Made by a program: the position numbers and the translations under genes
From: Alphaproteobacteria bacterium
GTDB lineage: Bacteria > Pseudomonadota > Alphaproteobacteria > Elsterales > Elsteraceae
DNA length: 64,000 bases
NCBI GenBank assembly: GCA_013298565.1
Contig: JAAFIC010000003.1
Span: forward strand, 23,855-87,854
Direction: 5' to 3'
Notes under the pieces: model-generated
Seen by the model: the letters and a program-made list of their open reading frames with translations, nothing else
Databases searched by the model: none
What the model was told of the DNA's origin: nothing
In this document: in pieces, positions 37,470 to 46,658 of the stretch
Layout of the letters: each line of letters opens with the position of its first letter
Position numbering within the stretch: the stretch's first letter is position 1

Positions 37470-37997
37470 TTAAAACGGCCCCATGCGGCGCAGCAACCCA
37501 TCCTTCAGCACGAATTGATGGTAGAGCACGCCTAAAACATGCAGCACGATCAGCCCAATGAGAGTGTAGGCGAAGATTTCGTGGAGGGTGAAAAGTTGTG
37601 CGGCGAGGGCGGTATTAGGGGCGATCAGTGCAGGCAATGTCACCATTCCCAAAAAGATCACCGGCGCGCCGAAGGCCGAACTGCCGAGCCAGCCTAAAAT
37701 CGGCAGCGCCAGCAACAGGCCGTAGAAGCCGATATGCACCAGCTTCACCACCGCCTGTTGCAAGGGCGGCATTCCTGGCGCGGGAGGCGGCAAAGGGCCG
37801 TTCCAGCGCAGCCACGCACGTACAATGATGAGCGCGAGGGCGATCAGGCCGAAGGATCGGTGAAGATCGAAGAGTTGGTTCATAGTCTGCCCCGGTGCAA
37901 TCCTGTTCATCAGCAATCCGATGCCGATAACCAAGACGATCAAGAGGCCCATCGCCCAATGGACGAGGCGCAAGAGGCGCGGGTAACGCTCGGTCAT
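37470..37997 (-). CDS. Cytochrome b561 family membrane protein
   Basis: A 175-residue four-helix membrane protein of the bacterial cytochrome b561 family. The histidine ligands lie in 'RLVHWAMGLLI', 'DLHRSFGLIALAL', 'VKLVHIGFYGLLL' and 'TLHEIFAYTLIGLIVLHVLG'. Such proteins move electrons between quinol and periplasmic acceptors. The start at MTERYP is chosen because its ATGA overlaps the stop of the RibD-like reductase upstream, so the two are co-translated. That pairing suggests that membrane electron transfer is linked to the reductase. Confidence 0.88.
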   Translation of the reverse strand: MTERYPRLLRLVHWAMGLLIVLVIGIGLLMNRIAPGQTMNQLFDLHRSFGLIALALIIVRAWLRWNGPLPPPAPGMPPLQQAVVKLVHIGFYGLLLALPILGWLGSSAFGAPVIFLGMVTLPALIAPNTALAAQLFTLHEIFAYTLIGLIVLHVLGVLYHQFVLKDGLLRRMGPF

Positions 37998-38773
37998 CTG
38001 TCTTTCTCCGAAAACGCGCAATCAACGATAATATCCCCGCCGCGCAGTGGGTAGCAGCGGGTGATGGGGCGCAACGCGCCGTCCAGCCGATCAATCGGCG
38101 GCAGCGTGAGGCCCGGTAATCCCGAACCGAGGATCAGCGGCCCGATTAGGAAATGCAATCTGTCTAACGCCCCGGCGGCCAGGAAATGCGATAGAGTATG
38201 CGCGCCGCCTTCGACCAAAATCCGGCGAATGCCAACCTGTCGTAAGGCTGCAAGAATCACCTGCGGCGCAATCGGCTCGCCCGGCACCCCTGGTAGCGGT
38301 ACGATTTCAACGCCTTCGGGACGAACGAGATTACCCCGCTGCATCACAATCCGCCGCCCCGGCGTTTGCCACAGCCGCGCCGTGTTCGGCACGCGGCCAT
38401 TAGGATCGAGCACGATACGCGCCGGGTGCTCCCCCGGTACATGACGCACGGTCAACAGCGGATCATCGGCAATCACAGTCCCCGCCCCAACCAGCACGCC
38501 CTCGACCAGCGCGCGCAGGCAGTGCAGATGGGTGAGCGCCGCCGCCCCATTGATATAGTGAGAATGGCCCGTGCGCGTCGCGATCCGGCCATCGAGCGAT
38601 TGCCCCAACTGCCCAATCACCAGCGGTGCCGTTCCCAACAGCGGCTCGAAAATCTGCGAGAGAGTGCAGGCGGGATCAATTTCGCGCGGCACAGACTGTC
38701 GATGCCGCTCCAGCAACGCCGTCCAGCGCTCTAGGGAAAACTCGGTCGTATCGACGGCAGAGAGGGTATCCAT
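37994..38773 (-). CDS. RibD C-terminal-like (dihydrofolate reductase fold) reductase
   Basis: A 259-residue protein with a RibD_C/DHFR-fold reductase: 'GQLGQSLDGRIAT' near the start of the domain, 'EGVLVGAGTVIADDPLLTVR', 'ARIVLDPNGRVP' and 'RILVEGGAHTLSHFLAAGAL'. It lacks the deaminase domain of real RibD, and an N-terminal extension of about 55 residues precedes the fold. Such stand-alone proteins reduce pyrimidine or pterin substrates with NADPH. It is coupled to cytochrome b561 and converges with the PTPS-like/GT/methyltransferase operon, so I infer one pathway. Confidence 0.85.
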   Translation of the reverse strand: MDTLSAVDTTEFSLERWTALLERHRQSVPREIDPACTLSQIFEPLLGTAPLVIGQLGQSLDGRIATRTGHSHYINGAAALTHLHCLRALVEGVLVGAGTVIADDPLLTVRHVPGEHPARIVLDPNGRVPNTARLWQTPGRRIVMQRGNLVRPEGVEIVPLPGVPGEPIAPQVILAALRQVGIRRILVEGGAHTLSHFLAAGALDRLHFLIGPLILGSGLPGLTLPPIDRLDGALRPITRCYPLRGGDIIVDCAFSEKDR

Positions 38774-38918
38774 ACGGATTAACCTAGGGCGGGTGGGGCC
38801 AGAAGAACAGGGCAGGGCGCGTGGGCGAAGGTTAGTTTCAGATGATGACGGATTTCATCTTCCCTCTCTCGATACTGCTGGCCGCGCGTTTGGATGCAGA
38901 AGCGCGGGAGGCAGTCTT

Positions 38919-39734
38919 TTAGGGGCGATGCTGAACGAGCGCCTTTGCGGCCTCGGCAAGGCTCGGGCCTGGGCAAATCCAAGCCGCACTCGGTACGCGC
39001 ACCCGCTCTGCCGTTGAGGCCGCTAACGCCGGATGCGTGACGATGGCCTGCGCGCGGGACGTGGCGGTGTTCATATGATCGTCGATCACCAGCACGTCGG
39101 GTTTTGCCGCCAGCACGGCTTCTACCGACACCGCCCCGCCGCGCGTAACCCCCAGACTGCCCGCAAGATTACGGTAGCCGACTGCTTCTAAAATCTCGCC
39201 GCTCACCGATTTCGCGCCGGAAGTATAGCCGTTGGGCCGCCAGATTAGCGCCGTTTGCGCTTTTATCGGAGCCTTGGCCTTGGCGTCGGCAAGATCGGCG
39301 GTGAGGCGGGCGACCATCGCTTCGCCTGCTTCCGGCACCTCTAAGCGCGCGGCGAGGGTGCGGATCATCGCTTCGGTCGCCGCCAGCCCCTCGGGCGTGG
39401 GGAGGCGGTGAATGGCAATCGCTTGCCGGGCAAAGATCTCCGCCGCGCTACGGTCGCGAAAGCTGTGTACTATGACTAAATCTGGCCGCTGGCGAATCAC
39501 GTCTTCAGCGCTCGTCCTCACAACCGGAATGCCCTCGGCTTGTCGGTAGGCCGCCGATAGCGTCGGGTCGGCAGCAAGGGGTGAGACAGCAGCGATGCGG
39601 TGGCGTGGCAGTAGCCCTAACACTAGTTGATCGGCACAAAGGTTGGTCGAAACTACCCGTTGCGGCGGGTTAGCGGCGGCGGCGGTACTGACCAGCGCCG
39701 CCGCAAGCCAGAAACTAAGAGCGAATTTTAACAT
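38919..39734 (-). CDS. Periplasmic metal-chelate or cobalamin-binding protein (PF01497 type)
   Basis: A 271-residue protein with the signal peptide 'LKFALSFWLAAALVSTAAAA'. The mature domain begins 'RVVSTNLCADQLVLGLLP' and contains 'DLVIVHSFRDRS' and 'ISAEILEAVGYRN'-type motifs (VSGEILEAVGYRNLAG) of the cobalamin/siderophore-binding BtuF-FhuD class. The ligand cannot be fixed, and no transporter genes are next to it. The start at MLKFAL is preferred over an upstream ATG inside phaC; it overlaps the phaC end by 20 bases. About 145 bases without features separate it from the RibD-like gene. Confidence 0.82.
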   Translation of the reverse strand: MLKFALSFWLAAALVSTAAAANPPQRVVSTNLCADQLVLGLLPRHRIAAVSPLAADPTLSAAYRQAEGIPVVRTSAEDVIRQRPDLVIVHSFRDRSAAEIFARQAIAIHRLPTPEGLAATEAMIRTLAARLEVPEAGEAMVARLTADLADAKAKAPIKAQTALIWRPNGYTSGAKSVSGEILEAVGYRNLAGSLGVTRGGAVSVEAVLAAKPDVLVIDDHMNTATSRAQAIVTHPALAASTAERVRVPSAAWICPGPSLAEAAKALVQHRP

Positions 39735-41541
39735 AGGAACCTGGCGCTTCCTCCAGAAGCGGAAACTTCTCCGATCCCAACGCCAGCGCTGGAATTTCCG
39801 CACCGGAATGGCCACGCAGCCACTCCCGCCACGTTGGCCACCAGGAGCCTGGGCGCTGTTCCGCCCCCTCCAGCCACGCATCGGGCGTTGCCGGGCAGTC
39901 TGGGCGGATCCAGTGGGCGTATTTATTGGCCGCAGGCGGGTTGACGATCCCAGCGATATGGCCGGAGCCTGCTAACAGGAACTGCACTGGGCCGCTGTAA
40001 AGCTGCGTGCCGGCATACGTGCTTTTCCACGGTGCGATATGATCTTCGCGCGCCGAGACGATCAGCGTGGGGGTTTTTACCTTCCGCAGATCAATCTTCA
40101 CGCCATCCAACTCGATCCCGCCCGGCTCGATCAGCAGATTCTCCTGATACATTTTCCGCAGGTAGAAACTGTGCATCCCGGCGGGCATACGGGTAGAATC
40201 ACCGTTCCAATAGAGTAGATCGAAGGGGAACGGGTCTTTGCCCAGCAGGTAGTTATTCACCACGAACGACCAAATTAAGTCATTCGCACGCAGCATATTG
40301 AAGCTATTAGCCATATCGCGACCTTCGAGCACGCCGGTTTTGGCCATTTTATGCTCAAGCGACTGTAACTGTTCTTCGTCGATGAAGACCGATAGTTCGC
40401 CCGCCTCGGTGAAATCCACCATCGTCGTAAAATAGGTTACGCTTTGCACGGGCGTGCGGCGTTTGGCGGCCAGATAGGCAAGCGTGCTGGCCGTGAGCGT
40501 GCCGCCCAGGCAATAGCCGATAAGGTTCACCTTCGGCTCGCCCGTTATCGCTTGAACGGCGGCCATCGCGTCTAGCGGGCCTTCCTTCATGTAGTCGGCA
40601 AAACTCTTGCCGGTCAGGCGCGGTTCGGGGTTGACCCAGGAAATGCAAAAGACCGTCAACCCTTGATCGACCGCCCATTTTATAAAGGAGTTTTGCGGCT
40701 TCAGGTCGAGAATATAAAATTTATTGATCCAGGGCGGCACGATCAGCAGCGGGGTCTTCTGTACGGTCTCCGTGGTTGGTGAGTATTGAATAAGCTCGAT
40801 CAAATCGTTGCGAAATACTACCGCGCCGGGGGACAGCGCGATATTGCGGCCCACCTCGAACGCTTCGGTATCGGTCATTGAGATACGAAGCTCGCCGTGG
40901 CCTTTTTCTAGGTCTTCGACCAAGTTTTGCAAGCCATGCAGCAGGTTTTCTCCGCCGGTTTCGAGCGTTTTCCGCAACACCTCCGGGTTGGTTAGCAGAA
41001 AGTTCGATGGGGCCATGGCATCGACGAATTGGCGCGTGTAGAAATCCACCTTCTGCGCGGCCTTTGGATCCAGCCCCTCGACCTGCTTAACTTGGTTCTG
41101 CATCCACCGTGCCGTGAGCAGGTAGGATTGCTTAATGTAATCGAACAGAACATTTTCGTTCCAGGCGGAATCTTTGAAGCGCTTGTCATCGCGGTTCGGG
41201 GTCACGACTGGCTGGGCGTCCTCCCCCATCCAGCGGCGCGCAGCGCTCTGCCAAAGGTTCACATAGTCGCCCCACAGTTCTACCTGCGCTTGCAAAATCC
41301 GGCTGGGGTCGGTCATCAGCCGCGTCGTCATTTCCAGAAAAGCCGTGGCGATTGAGGTGGGCGTGCCGTTATCCATCGTTAGCGGATCGTTCTTATGCCG
41401 CTCCATGAAATCGGCGATGATATGATGGCTGCGCTCGGCGATATCGCCCATCACGCGCGACCATTCCGCCGGGTCGGGCAGGGCCACGGTGGGCACCTCG
41501 TTGTTCGCGGATTGGTTGGGGGTTGTTTGGTTTTCGGTCAT
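39715..41541 (-). CDS. phaC: Class I poly-3-hydroxyalkanoate synthase
   Basis: A 608-residue PhaC. The catalytic lipase-like box is 'LIGYCLGGTL' with the nucleophilic cysteine, the aspartate is in 'SAREDHIAPW' and the histidine in 'LAGSGHIAGIVNP'. The N-terminal part has 'FNPFLLTNPEVLRKTLE'-type sequence (SNFLLTNPEVLRKT), and the length matches class I enzymes that polymerise short-chain 3-hydroxyacyl-CoA. The start at MTENQT follows GGGAGGA; the upstream frame reads through terminator-like repeats and is not family-like. No phaA, phaB or phaR is adjacent. Confidence 0.96.
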   Translation of the reverse strand: MTENQTTPNQSANNEVPTVALPDPAEWSRVMGDIAERSHHIIADFMERHKNDPLTMDNGTPTSIATAFLEMTTRLMTDPSRILQAQVELWGDYVNLWQSAARRWMGEDAQPVVTPNRDDKRFKDSAWNENVLFDYIKQSYLLTARWMQNQVKQVEGLDPKAAQKVDFYTRQFVDAMAPSNFLLTNPEVLRKTLETGGENLLHGLQNLVEDLEKGHGELRISMTDTEAFEVGRNIALSPGAVVFRNDLIELIQYSPTTETVQKTPLLIVPPWINKFYILDLKPQNSFIKWAVDQGLTVFCISWVNPEPRLTGKSFADYMKEGPLDAMAAVQAITGEPKVNLIGYCLGGTLTASTLAYLAAKRRTPVQSVTYFTTMVDFTEAGELSVFIDEEQLQSLEHKMAKTGVLEGRDMANSFNMLRANDLIWSFVVNNYLLGKDPFPFDLLYWNGDSTRMPAGMHSFYLRKMYQENLLIEPGGIELDGVKIDLRKVKTPTLIVSAREDHIAPWKSTYAGTQLYSGPVQFLLAGSGHIAGIVNPPAANKYAHWIRPDCPATPDAWLEGAEQRPGSWWPTWREWLRGHSGAEIPALALGSEKFPLLEEAPGSYVKIRS

Positions 41542-41554
41542 GATCGTCCTCCCG

Positions 41555-41659
41555 CCCGGCGCACTTGGTGCGCGCCTTTTTTTTGATCCCGGCGCACTTG
41601 GCGCGCGCCTCTTTTTATCAGTCCTAGCGCCTTTAACGGGCACCTGTTTTTTTATCGAC
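41555..41659. repeat. Tandem terminator-like repeats upstream of phaC
   Basis: Two near-identical 33-base units start with CCCGGCGCACTTGG at 41555 and 41588. Each has a short GCGCAC/GTGCGC-type stem and then a run of T on the plus strand. A third, degenerate copy follows (about 41621-41656). They lie in the divergent region between phaC and the OmpA-like gene, about 15 bases upstream of the phaC start. Confidence 0.7.
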
Positions 41660-41810
41660 ACCAACCGAAACAACTGCCCGTCATGGTTTTTCTTGCCAGA
41701 GGGGCGGATTTTGCGTGTTCTGTCGGCGCGCCCTGTTTCTCTTTCTGGATAACACGGATAGGAAGCGGTCGCAGCCGGAAAGCGTTGGGTTCAGACTTGG
41801 GGGAAAAAGT

Positions 41811-42878
41811 ATGCCACAGCGGGTTGAGACGATACGCAAAAACAGAAGCGCTGGCCGCCTGCTATCCGTATCGCTGCTGGCGCTGCTGCTGAGTGGCTGT
41901 AGCGACCTCGGATTGTTCACCGATACCAAAACGGTGGATGATGGCACCTATCCCAACCTGGGCGCGGTTCCGGCGCGGCCTGCCTCCCGGTCCGACGCGC
42001 CGCAGCGGCAAGCGGTGCGCGACGGGTTGGCATCGGACCGGGAGAATGCGCGCTACAGCGCCGATCCCATCCGCCGCCCGTATCCCGAAGGCAAAGCCGC
42101 CGCCCTGCCGCCGACGTTAAGCGACGGCAATTTTCCCGCAGCGTCCAACTTTCGCCCAACGGAAGCACCAATCGGTTCGGCCCCGGCCCCAGTAACGCCG
42201 ACAACGATAAAGATGGAGCCGATTTCCCCGCCAGTGGGCCAAGTCGCGCCGTCTTCCCAAGGCTTGCCGGTATTGCCGCCGTCCGAGCCGCGCCAACTCG
42301 CGCCCGAGGCACCGCCGCTCGCCCCGGCCGATCTCGTGCCCCAAGCCGCGCCTGCGCCCGCCTTAGTCCCAGTTTCAGCGCCCTCTGCCGTTTCGGTAGC
42401 GCCGATCGCGCCTGCGCCGCAACCTCCGAATGGTGCCTCAATTGATGCGCGGCTGGATGCTATGTTGGCCGAAGCGGGTATTGATCCCGCCCGGCGGCAG
42501 AGTGCGGCTGATACCGCAACCACCGCCCCCTCGCTGGCGACGCTCTATTTCCGCGATGGCTCCGCCCATCTCGATGGGGCAGCGCTGACGGTACTGCGGC
42601 AAGTGGCCCAGATTCAGAAATCCCGAGGCGAGCGTTTAGTGCTGGTCGGCCATGCAAGCCGAAGAGCCGAGACGAACGACCCGCGCAAACGCGAAACTTT
42701 CAATCAAAAAATCAGCGCTGAGCGGGCCGAAAATGTCCGTAAAGCCTTGGTGAGTTTGAAAGTTCCGGCGCTCTCCCTCTCAGTGCGCGCGGCGGGCGAC
42801 ACTGCGGCAGTGTATGACGAGGCGGCACCGGCGGGCGAGGCGGCCAACCGCAAGGTCGAAATTTATCTTGAAGATTAA
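41811..42878 (+). CDS. OmpA-family lipoprotein with proline/alanine-rich linker
   Basis: A 355-residue outer-membrane lipoprotein. The signal ends in the lipobox 'LLALLLSGC' with the cysteine near residue 28. A long low-complexity P/A-rich linker (about 70-235) follows, then a C-terminal OmpA/Pal-type domain with 'ATLYFRDGSAHLDGAALTVL' and 'LVLVGHASRRAE', where the peptidoglycan-binding arginine is in 'SAERAENVRKAL'. It probably tethers the outer membrane to the cell wall. GGGGGA lies upstream of the ATG. An upstream ATG at 41715 lies in the promoter region and is not used. Confidence 0.85.
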   Translation: MPQRVETIRKNRSAGRLLSVSLLALLLSGCSDLGLFTDTKTVDDGTYPNLGAVPARPASRSDAPQRQAVRDGLASDRENARYSADPIRRPYPEGKAAALPPTLSDGNFPAASNFRPTEAPIGSAPAPVTPTTIKMEPISPPVGQVAPSSQGLPVLPPSEPRQLAPEAPPLAPADLVPQAAPAPALVPVSAPSAVSVAPIAPAPQPPNGASIDARLDAMLAEAGIDPARRQSAADTATTAPSLATLYFRDGSAHLDGAALTVLRQVAQIQKSRGERLVLVGHASRRAETNDPRKRETFNQKISAERAENVRKALVSLKVPALSLSVRAAGDTAAVYDEAAPAGEAANRKVEIYLED

Positions 42879-42905
42879 GGCCGCTCGCGCCTAAACGAAC
42901 CATCG

Positions 42906-42941
42906 CCCCGGCGTGTGGGGACAGCCGGGGTATCTTCTTAT
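42906..42941 (+). terminator. Possible terminator after the OmpA-like gene
   Basis: CCCCGGC (42906-42912) pairs perfectly with GCCGGGG (42924-42930), followed by TATCTTCTTATT. The T-run is interrupted, so strength is uncertain. Confidence 0.4.
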
Positions 42942-42977
42942 TCGTCCCCGTGGGTTAGGCCGATGGGGGATAGACCG

Positions 42978-44204
42978 ATGGACAGCGACTTTCACAGCAT
43001 TCGCCGCTTACCGCCTTACGTTTTTGCGGAAGTGAACAAGCTGAAAGCCGCCGCCCGCGCGAATGGCAGAGACGTTATAGATTTTGGTATGGGCAACCCG
43101 GATAGCCCGACGCCGAAACATATCGTCGATAAGCTGATCGAAGCCGTGCAGAACCCGCGCACGCACCGATATTCCATGAGCAAGGGCATTCCCGGTTTGC
43201 GGAAAGCCATTGCGGGCTATTACGAGCGTCGGTTTAACGTGCCGCTCGATCCTGAAACCGAAATCGTTGCCACTCTGGGGTCGAAGGAGGGGCTGGCGAA
43301 CCTCGCCAATGCGATTACTAGCCCCGGCGACACGATTATGGTGCCGAATCCCTCCTACCCAATCCACGCTTTCGGTTTCATGATGGCGGGGGCCTCCATC
43401 CGCCACTTGCCGACGACCGAAGGCAATGATTTTATGGTGATGCTGGAGCGGGCTGCGAAGCACTCAGTGCCCGCGCCGACCGCGCTGATCGTCAACTACC
43501 CCTCGAACCCGACTGCCGAAGTGCGCGGGTTGGATTTTTATGCCGATATTGTCGATTTCTGTCGCAAGCGGAACATTTGGGTTCTGTCGGATATGGCCTA
43601 TTCGGAGCTTTATTTCGATGATAACCCGCCCCCTTCCATCCTCCAGGTGCCGGGCGCGATGGATATTGCGGTGGAGTTCGGCAGCCTGTCGAAAACCTAC
43701 TCCATGCCCGGCTGGCGGATGGGCTATGCGGTGGGCAACAAGAAGCTGATTAACGCGCTGACGCGGATCAAATCTTATCTCGATTACGGGGCGTTCGCGC
43801 CCATTCAGATCGCTGCCGCTGCGGCGCTGAATGGGCCGCAGGATTGCGTCGAGGAGATGCGCGTTATGTATAAGCAGCGCCGAGATGTGTTGATTCAATC
43901 GCTGGCGCAAGCCGGATGGGACGTGCCGTCGCCGCCCGCGACGATGTTCGCCTGGGCACCAATCCCGGATCGTTTTAAGCATCTGGGCAGCTTGGAGTTC
44001 TCCAAACGCTTGCTGCTGGAAGCCGATGTGGCGGTTGCTCCCGGTGTCGGCTTTGGGGAATATGGCGACGGGCATGTGCGGCTTGCGTTGGTCGAAAATC
44101 CGCAGCGCGTTCGCCAAGCCGCCCGCTCGATCAAGACCTTCTTCGGGCGCGACGATGTGGCGGATGCGGCGTTCACGCCGGTGCTTCAAATGGCAGCTCA
44201 ATAA
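42978..44204 (+). CDS. alaC: Alanine/glutamate-pyruvate aminotransferase AlaC type
   Basis: A 408-residue class I PLP aminotransferase. The cofactor lysine is in 'SLSKTYSMPGWRMGYAVGNK', with 'VNYPSNPTAEV' and 'SDMAYSELYFDD' as further markers. It is very close to AlaC/LL-diaminopimelate-type sequences, beginning 'RRLPPYVFAEVNKLKAAAR'. It makes alanine from pyruvate and glutamate. ATG at 42978 has GGGGGATAG upstream; two in-frame ATG codons at 42915 and 42963 are possible. It is followed by hom in the common alaC-hom-glpX-recJ order. Confidence 0.93.
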   Translation: MDSDFHSIRRLPPYVFAEVNKLKAAARANGRDVIDFGMGNPDSPTPKHIVDKLIEAVQNPRTHRYSMSKGIPGLRKAIAGYYERRFNVPLDPETEIVATLGSKEGLANLANAITSPGDTIMVPNPSYPIHAFGFMMAGASIRHLPTTEGNDFMVMLERAAKHSVPAPTALIVNYPSNPTAEVRGLDFYADIVDFCRKRNIWVLSDMAYSELYFDDNPPPSILQVPGAMDIAVEFGSLSKTYSMPGWRMGYAVGNKKLINALTRIKSYLDYGAFAPIQIAAAAALNGPQDCVEEMRVMYKQRRDVLIQSLAQAGWDVPSPPATMFAWAPIPDRFKHLGSLEFSKRLLLEADVAVAPGVGFGEYGDGHVRLALVENPQRVRQAARSIKTFFGRDDVADAAFTPVLQMAAQ

Positions 44205-44251
44205 GCGTTTGCCACTACCCGACGACGTAAAAAATAAGGTGAGAGATTGGT

Positions 44252-45553
44252 ATGGAAGATCGTAAACCGTTGCGCGTCGGCATTGCCGGTTTGGGTGTCG
44301 TCGGCGCGGGCGTCATCGGGGTGTTACAGCGGAATGCCGCACAGATTGCGGCCCGCGCAGGCCGTTCCATCGAGGTGGTGGCGGTGGCCGCACGGGACCG
44401 CACGCGGGATCGCGGTGTCGATCTCTCGACGGTAACTTGGGCCGAGACGGCAACCGATCTCACTCAGCGCAATGATGTCGATGTGTTCGTTGAACTCATC
44501 GGCGGGTCGGAAGGCCCGGCGCGGGAGGCGGTGGAAGCGGCGCTGGCGCGCGGTTTGCCCGTCGTGACCGCCAATAAGGCGCTGCTTGCCCATCATGGCG
44601 CAGAGCTTGCGCGGATGGCGGAAGCGCGCGGCGTAACGCTGGCGTTTGAAGCGGCAGTGGCCGGCGGTATCCCGGTTATTAAAGTACTGCGCGAAGGTTT
44701 GGCGGCCAACCGCTTCAGCCGCGTTTACGGCATTCTCAACGGCACCTGTAATTACATCCTGACCAAGATGCGCCAGGAAGGCCGCGATTTTGCCGATGTG
44801 CTGGCCGACGCGCAAAAGCTGGGGTACGCCGAAGCCGATCCTACCTTTGATCTGGACGGTATCGACGCCGCGCACAAGCTCTCAATTCTGGCGGCGGTGG
44901 CGTTTGGGGCCGATGTGGCGTTCGATAAGGTGCATGTCGAAGGTATCCGTCACGTCTCGGCGGTCGATATCGCCTTTGCCGAAGAACTCGGCTACCGGAT
45001 CAAGCTGCTCGGTATTGCCGCCCTCACCGATGCCGGGTTGGAACAGCGGGTTCACCCCTGCATGGTGCCGGTCGATAGCGCCATTGCTTCGGTGGAAGAC
45101 GTTTATAATGCCGTGGTGGCCGAAGGCGATGCGGTTGGAACGTCGATGATGGTTGGGCGCGGCGCGGGGGCGGGGCCAACGGCCTCGGCAGTAGTCTCCG
45201 ATCTCATTGATCTGGCGCGCGGCTTTTCGGTGCCGACCTTTTCGGTGCCGGTCGCCGCGAAAAATGTGTTGCCGTCGGTTGCCATTGATAAGCATCGCGG
45301 TGCGTACTATGTACGCTTGACGGTGCTGGACCAGCCGGGCGTGATTGCCGATATTGCCGGCGCGTTGCGCGACGAAAAGGTTTCGATGGAAGCGATGATC
45401 CAGCGCGGGCGCAATCCGGGGGAAATCGTGCCGGTCGTGCTCACCACCCACGAAACCGACGAAGCCGCGATGCGCCGGGCGCTCGCCCGGATGGACGGCT
45501 TGCCCGCGATCACAGAGCCGCCCCGCGTTATCCGCATCATGGAACAAGTGTAA
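44252..45553 (+). CDS. hom: Homoserine dehydrogenase
   Basis: A 433-residue enzyme that reduces aspartate semialdehyde to homoserine for threonine and methionine. The NAD-binding start is 'LRVGIAGLGVVGAGVIGVL'. The signature 'FEAAVAGGIPVIKVLREGL' and 'GILNGTCNYILTKM' with the catalytic 'KLGYAEADPTFDLDGIDAA' follow, and an ACT domain ends the protein ('YVRLTVLDQPGVIADIAGAL'). Feedback control by threonine through the ACT domain is expected. It lies 47 bases after alaC, with AAGGTGAG upstream. Confidence 0.97.
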   Translation: MEDRKPLRVGIAGLGVVGAGVIGVLQRNAAQIAARAGRSIEVVAVAARDRTRDRGVDLSTVTWAETATDLTQRNDVDVFVELIGGSEGPAREAVEAALARGLPVVTANKALLAHHGAELARMAEARGVTLAFEAAVAGGIPVIKVLREGLAANRFSRVYGILNGTCNYILTKMRQEGRDFADVLADAQKLGYAEADPTFDLDGIDAAHKLSILAAVAFGADVAFDKVHVEGIRHVSAVDIAFAEELGYRIKLLGIAALTDAGLEQRVHPCMVPVDSAIASVEDVYNAVVAEGDAVGTSMMVGRGAGAGPTASAVVSDLIDLARGFSVPTFSVPVAAKNVLPSVAIDKHRGAYYVRLTVLDQPGVIADIAGALRDEKVSMEAMIQRGRNPGEIVPVVLTTHETDEAAMRRALARMDGLPAITEPPRVIRIMEQV

Positions 45554-45688
45554 GCGCCGTGGGAGAGTGTGCGGGACGCAAATGCGTCGCTGCCACCGAT
45601 TCCGTTTGCTCGGGATTTGCTCAGGCGCTATCACCCTGCCCAACTGTTAGCCTCGGCGCTCGCCGATGCCTCTTGGAGACATTCGCCC

Positions 45689-46654
45689 ATGTCGATGGAC
45701 CGTAACCTCGCCCTTGAAGCCATTCGTGTTACCGAAGCTGCCGCACTCTCTGCCTCCCGCCTGATGGGCCGGGGCGATGAGAAAGCCGCCGATCAAGCCG
45801 CTGTGGACGCGATGCGCCGCGCGCTAAACGATCTCGATATCGACGGCACGGTGGTCATCGGTGAAGGCGAGCGCGACGAAGCGCCGATGCTCTATATCGG
45901 CGAGAAGGTTGGCACCGGCCAAGGCCCGCGCATTGATATTGCCCTCGATCCGCTGGAAGGCACTACGATCACCGCCAAGGGTGGCCAGAACGCCCTTGCC
46001 GTCATCGCGATGGCGGAAGCGGGCGGGTTCTTGAACGCGCCGGACGTGTATATGGATAAGATCGCCGTTGGCGGCGGTCTGCCGGACGGTGTGGTTGATA
46101 TTGATGCCGATCCTGCGACCAATCTGAAGAACCTGGCGCTGGCCAAAAAGCTCGCGGTGGAAGACCTTGTGGTCTGCATCCTCGATCGCCCCCGCCATTC
46201 GGATTTGATCGCCAAGGTGCGTGCGGCAGGCGCGCGCATTATGCTGATTTCCGATGGGGATGTGTCGGGTGTGATCGCGACCTCCACCCCCAACTCCGGC
46301 GTCGATCTCTATCTCGGCTCGGGCGGTGCGCCGGAAGGCGTGTTAGCGGCTGCCGCCTTGCGCTGCATCGGCGGCCAGATGCAGGGCCGGTTGCTGTTCC
46401 GCAACGATGACGAGCGGGGCCGGGCGACCCGCATGGGGATTGCCGATTTTAACCGCAAATATTCGATGCTCGATCTTGCGAAAGGCGACGTAATGTTCGC
46501 CGCAACCGGCGTAACCGATGGCGCGATGCTGCAAGGCGTTCGCCTATCTCCTGGCGGTGCCACTACGCATTCGCTCATCATGCGCTCGGCGACGGGCACG
46601 GTGCGCTATGTGACCGCTCAGCACAATACAGTGCTGAAGCCCTTCGCTCACTGA
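45689..46654 (+). CDS. glpX: Class II fructose-1,6-bisphosphatase
   Basis: A 321-residue GlpX-type enzyme of gluconeogenesis. Signatures: 'VTEAAALSASRLMGRGDEKA', 'VVIGEGERDEAPMLYIGEKV', 'DIALDPLEGTTITAKGGQNA' (metal and phosphate site) and 'STPNSGVDLYLGSGGAPEGV'. The start at MSMDRN is the family start, with TTGGAG upstream; a reading frame open from 45569 adds 40 residues without family similarity. recJ follows after 4 bases, so the genes are co-transcribed. Confidence 0.96.
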   Translation: MSMDRNLALEAIRVTEAAALSASRLMGRGDEKAADQAAVDAMRRALNDLDIDGTVVIGEGERDEAPMLYIGEKVGTGQGPRIDIALDPLEGTTITAKGGQNALAVIAMAEAGGFLNAPDVYMDKIAVGGGLPDGVVDIDADPATNLKNLALAKKLAVEDLVVCILDRPRHSDLIAKVRAAGARIMLISDGDVSGVIATSTPNSGVDLYLGSGGAPEGVLAAAALRCIGGQMQGRLLFRNDDERGRATRMGIADFNRKYSMLDLAKGDVMFAATGVTDGAMLQGVRLSPGGATTHSLIMRSATGTVRYVTAQHNTVLKPFAH

Positions 46655-46658
46655 GACG

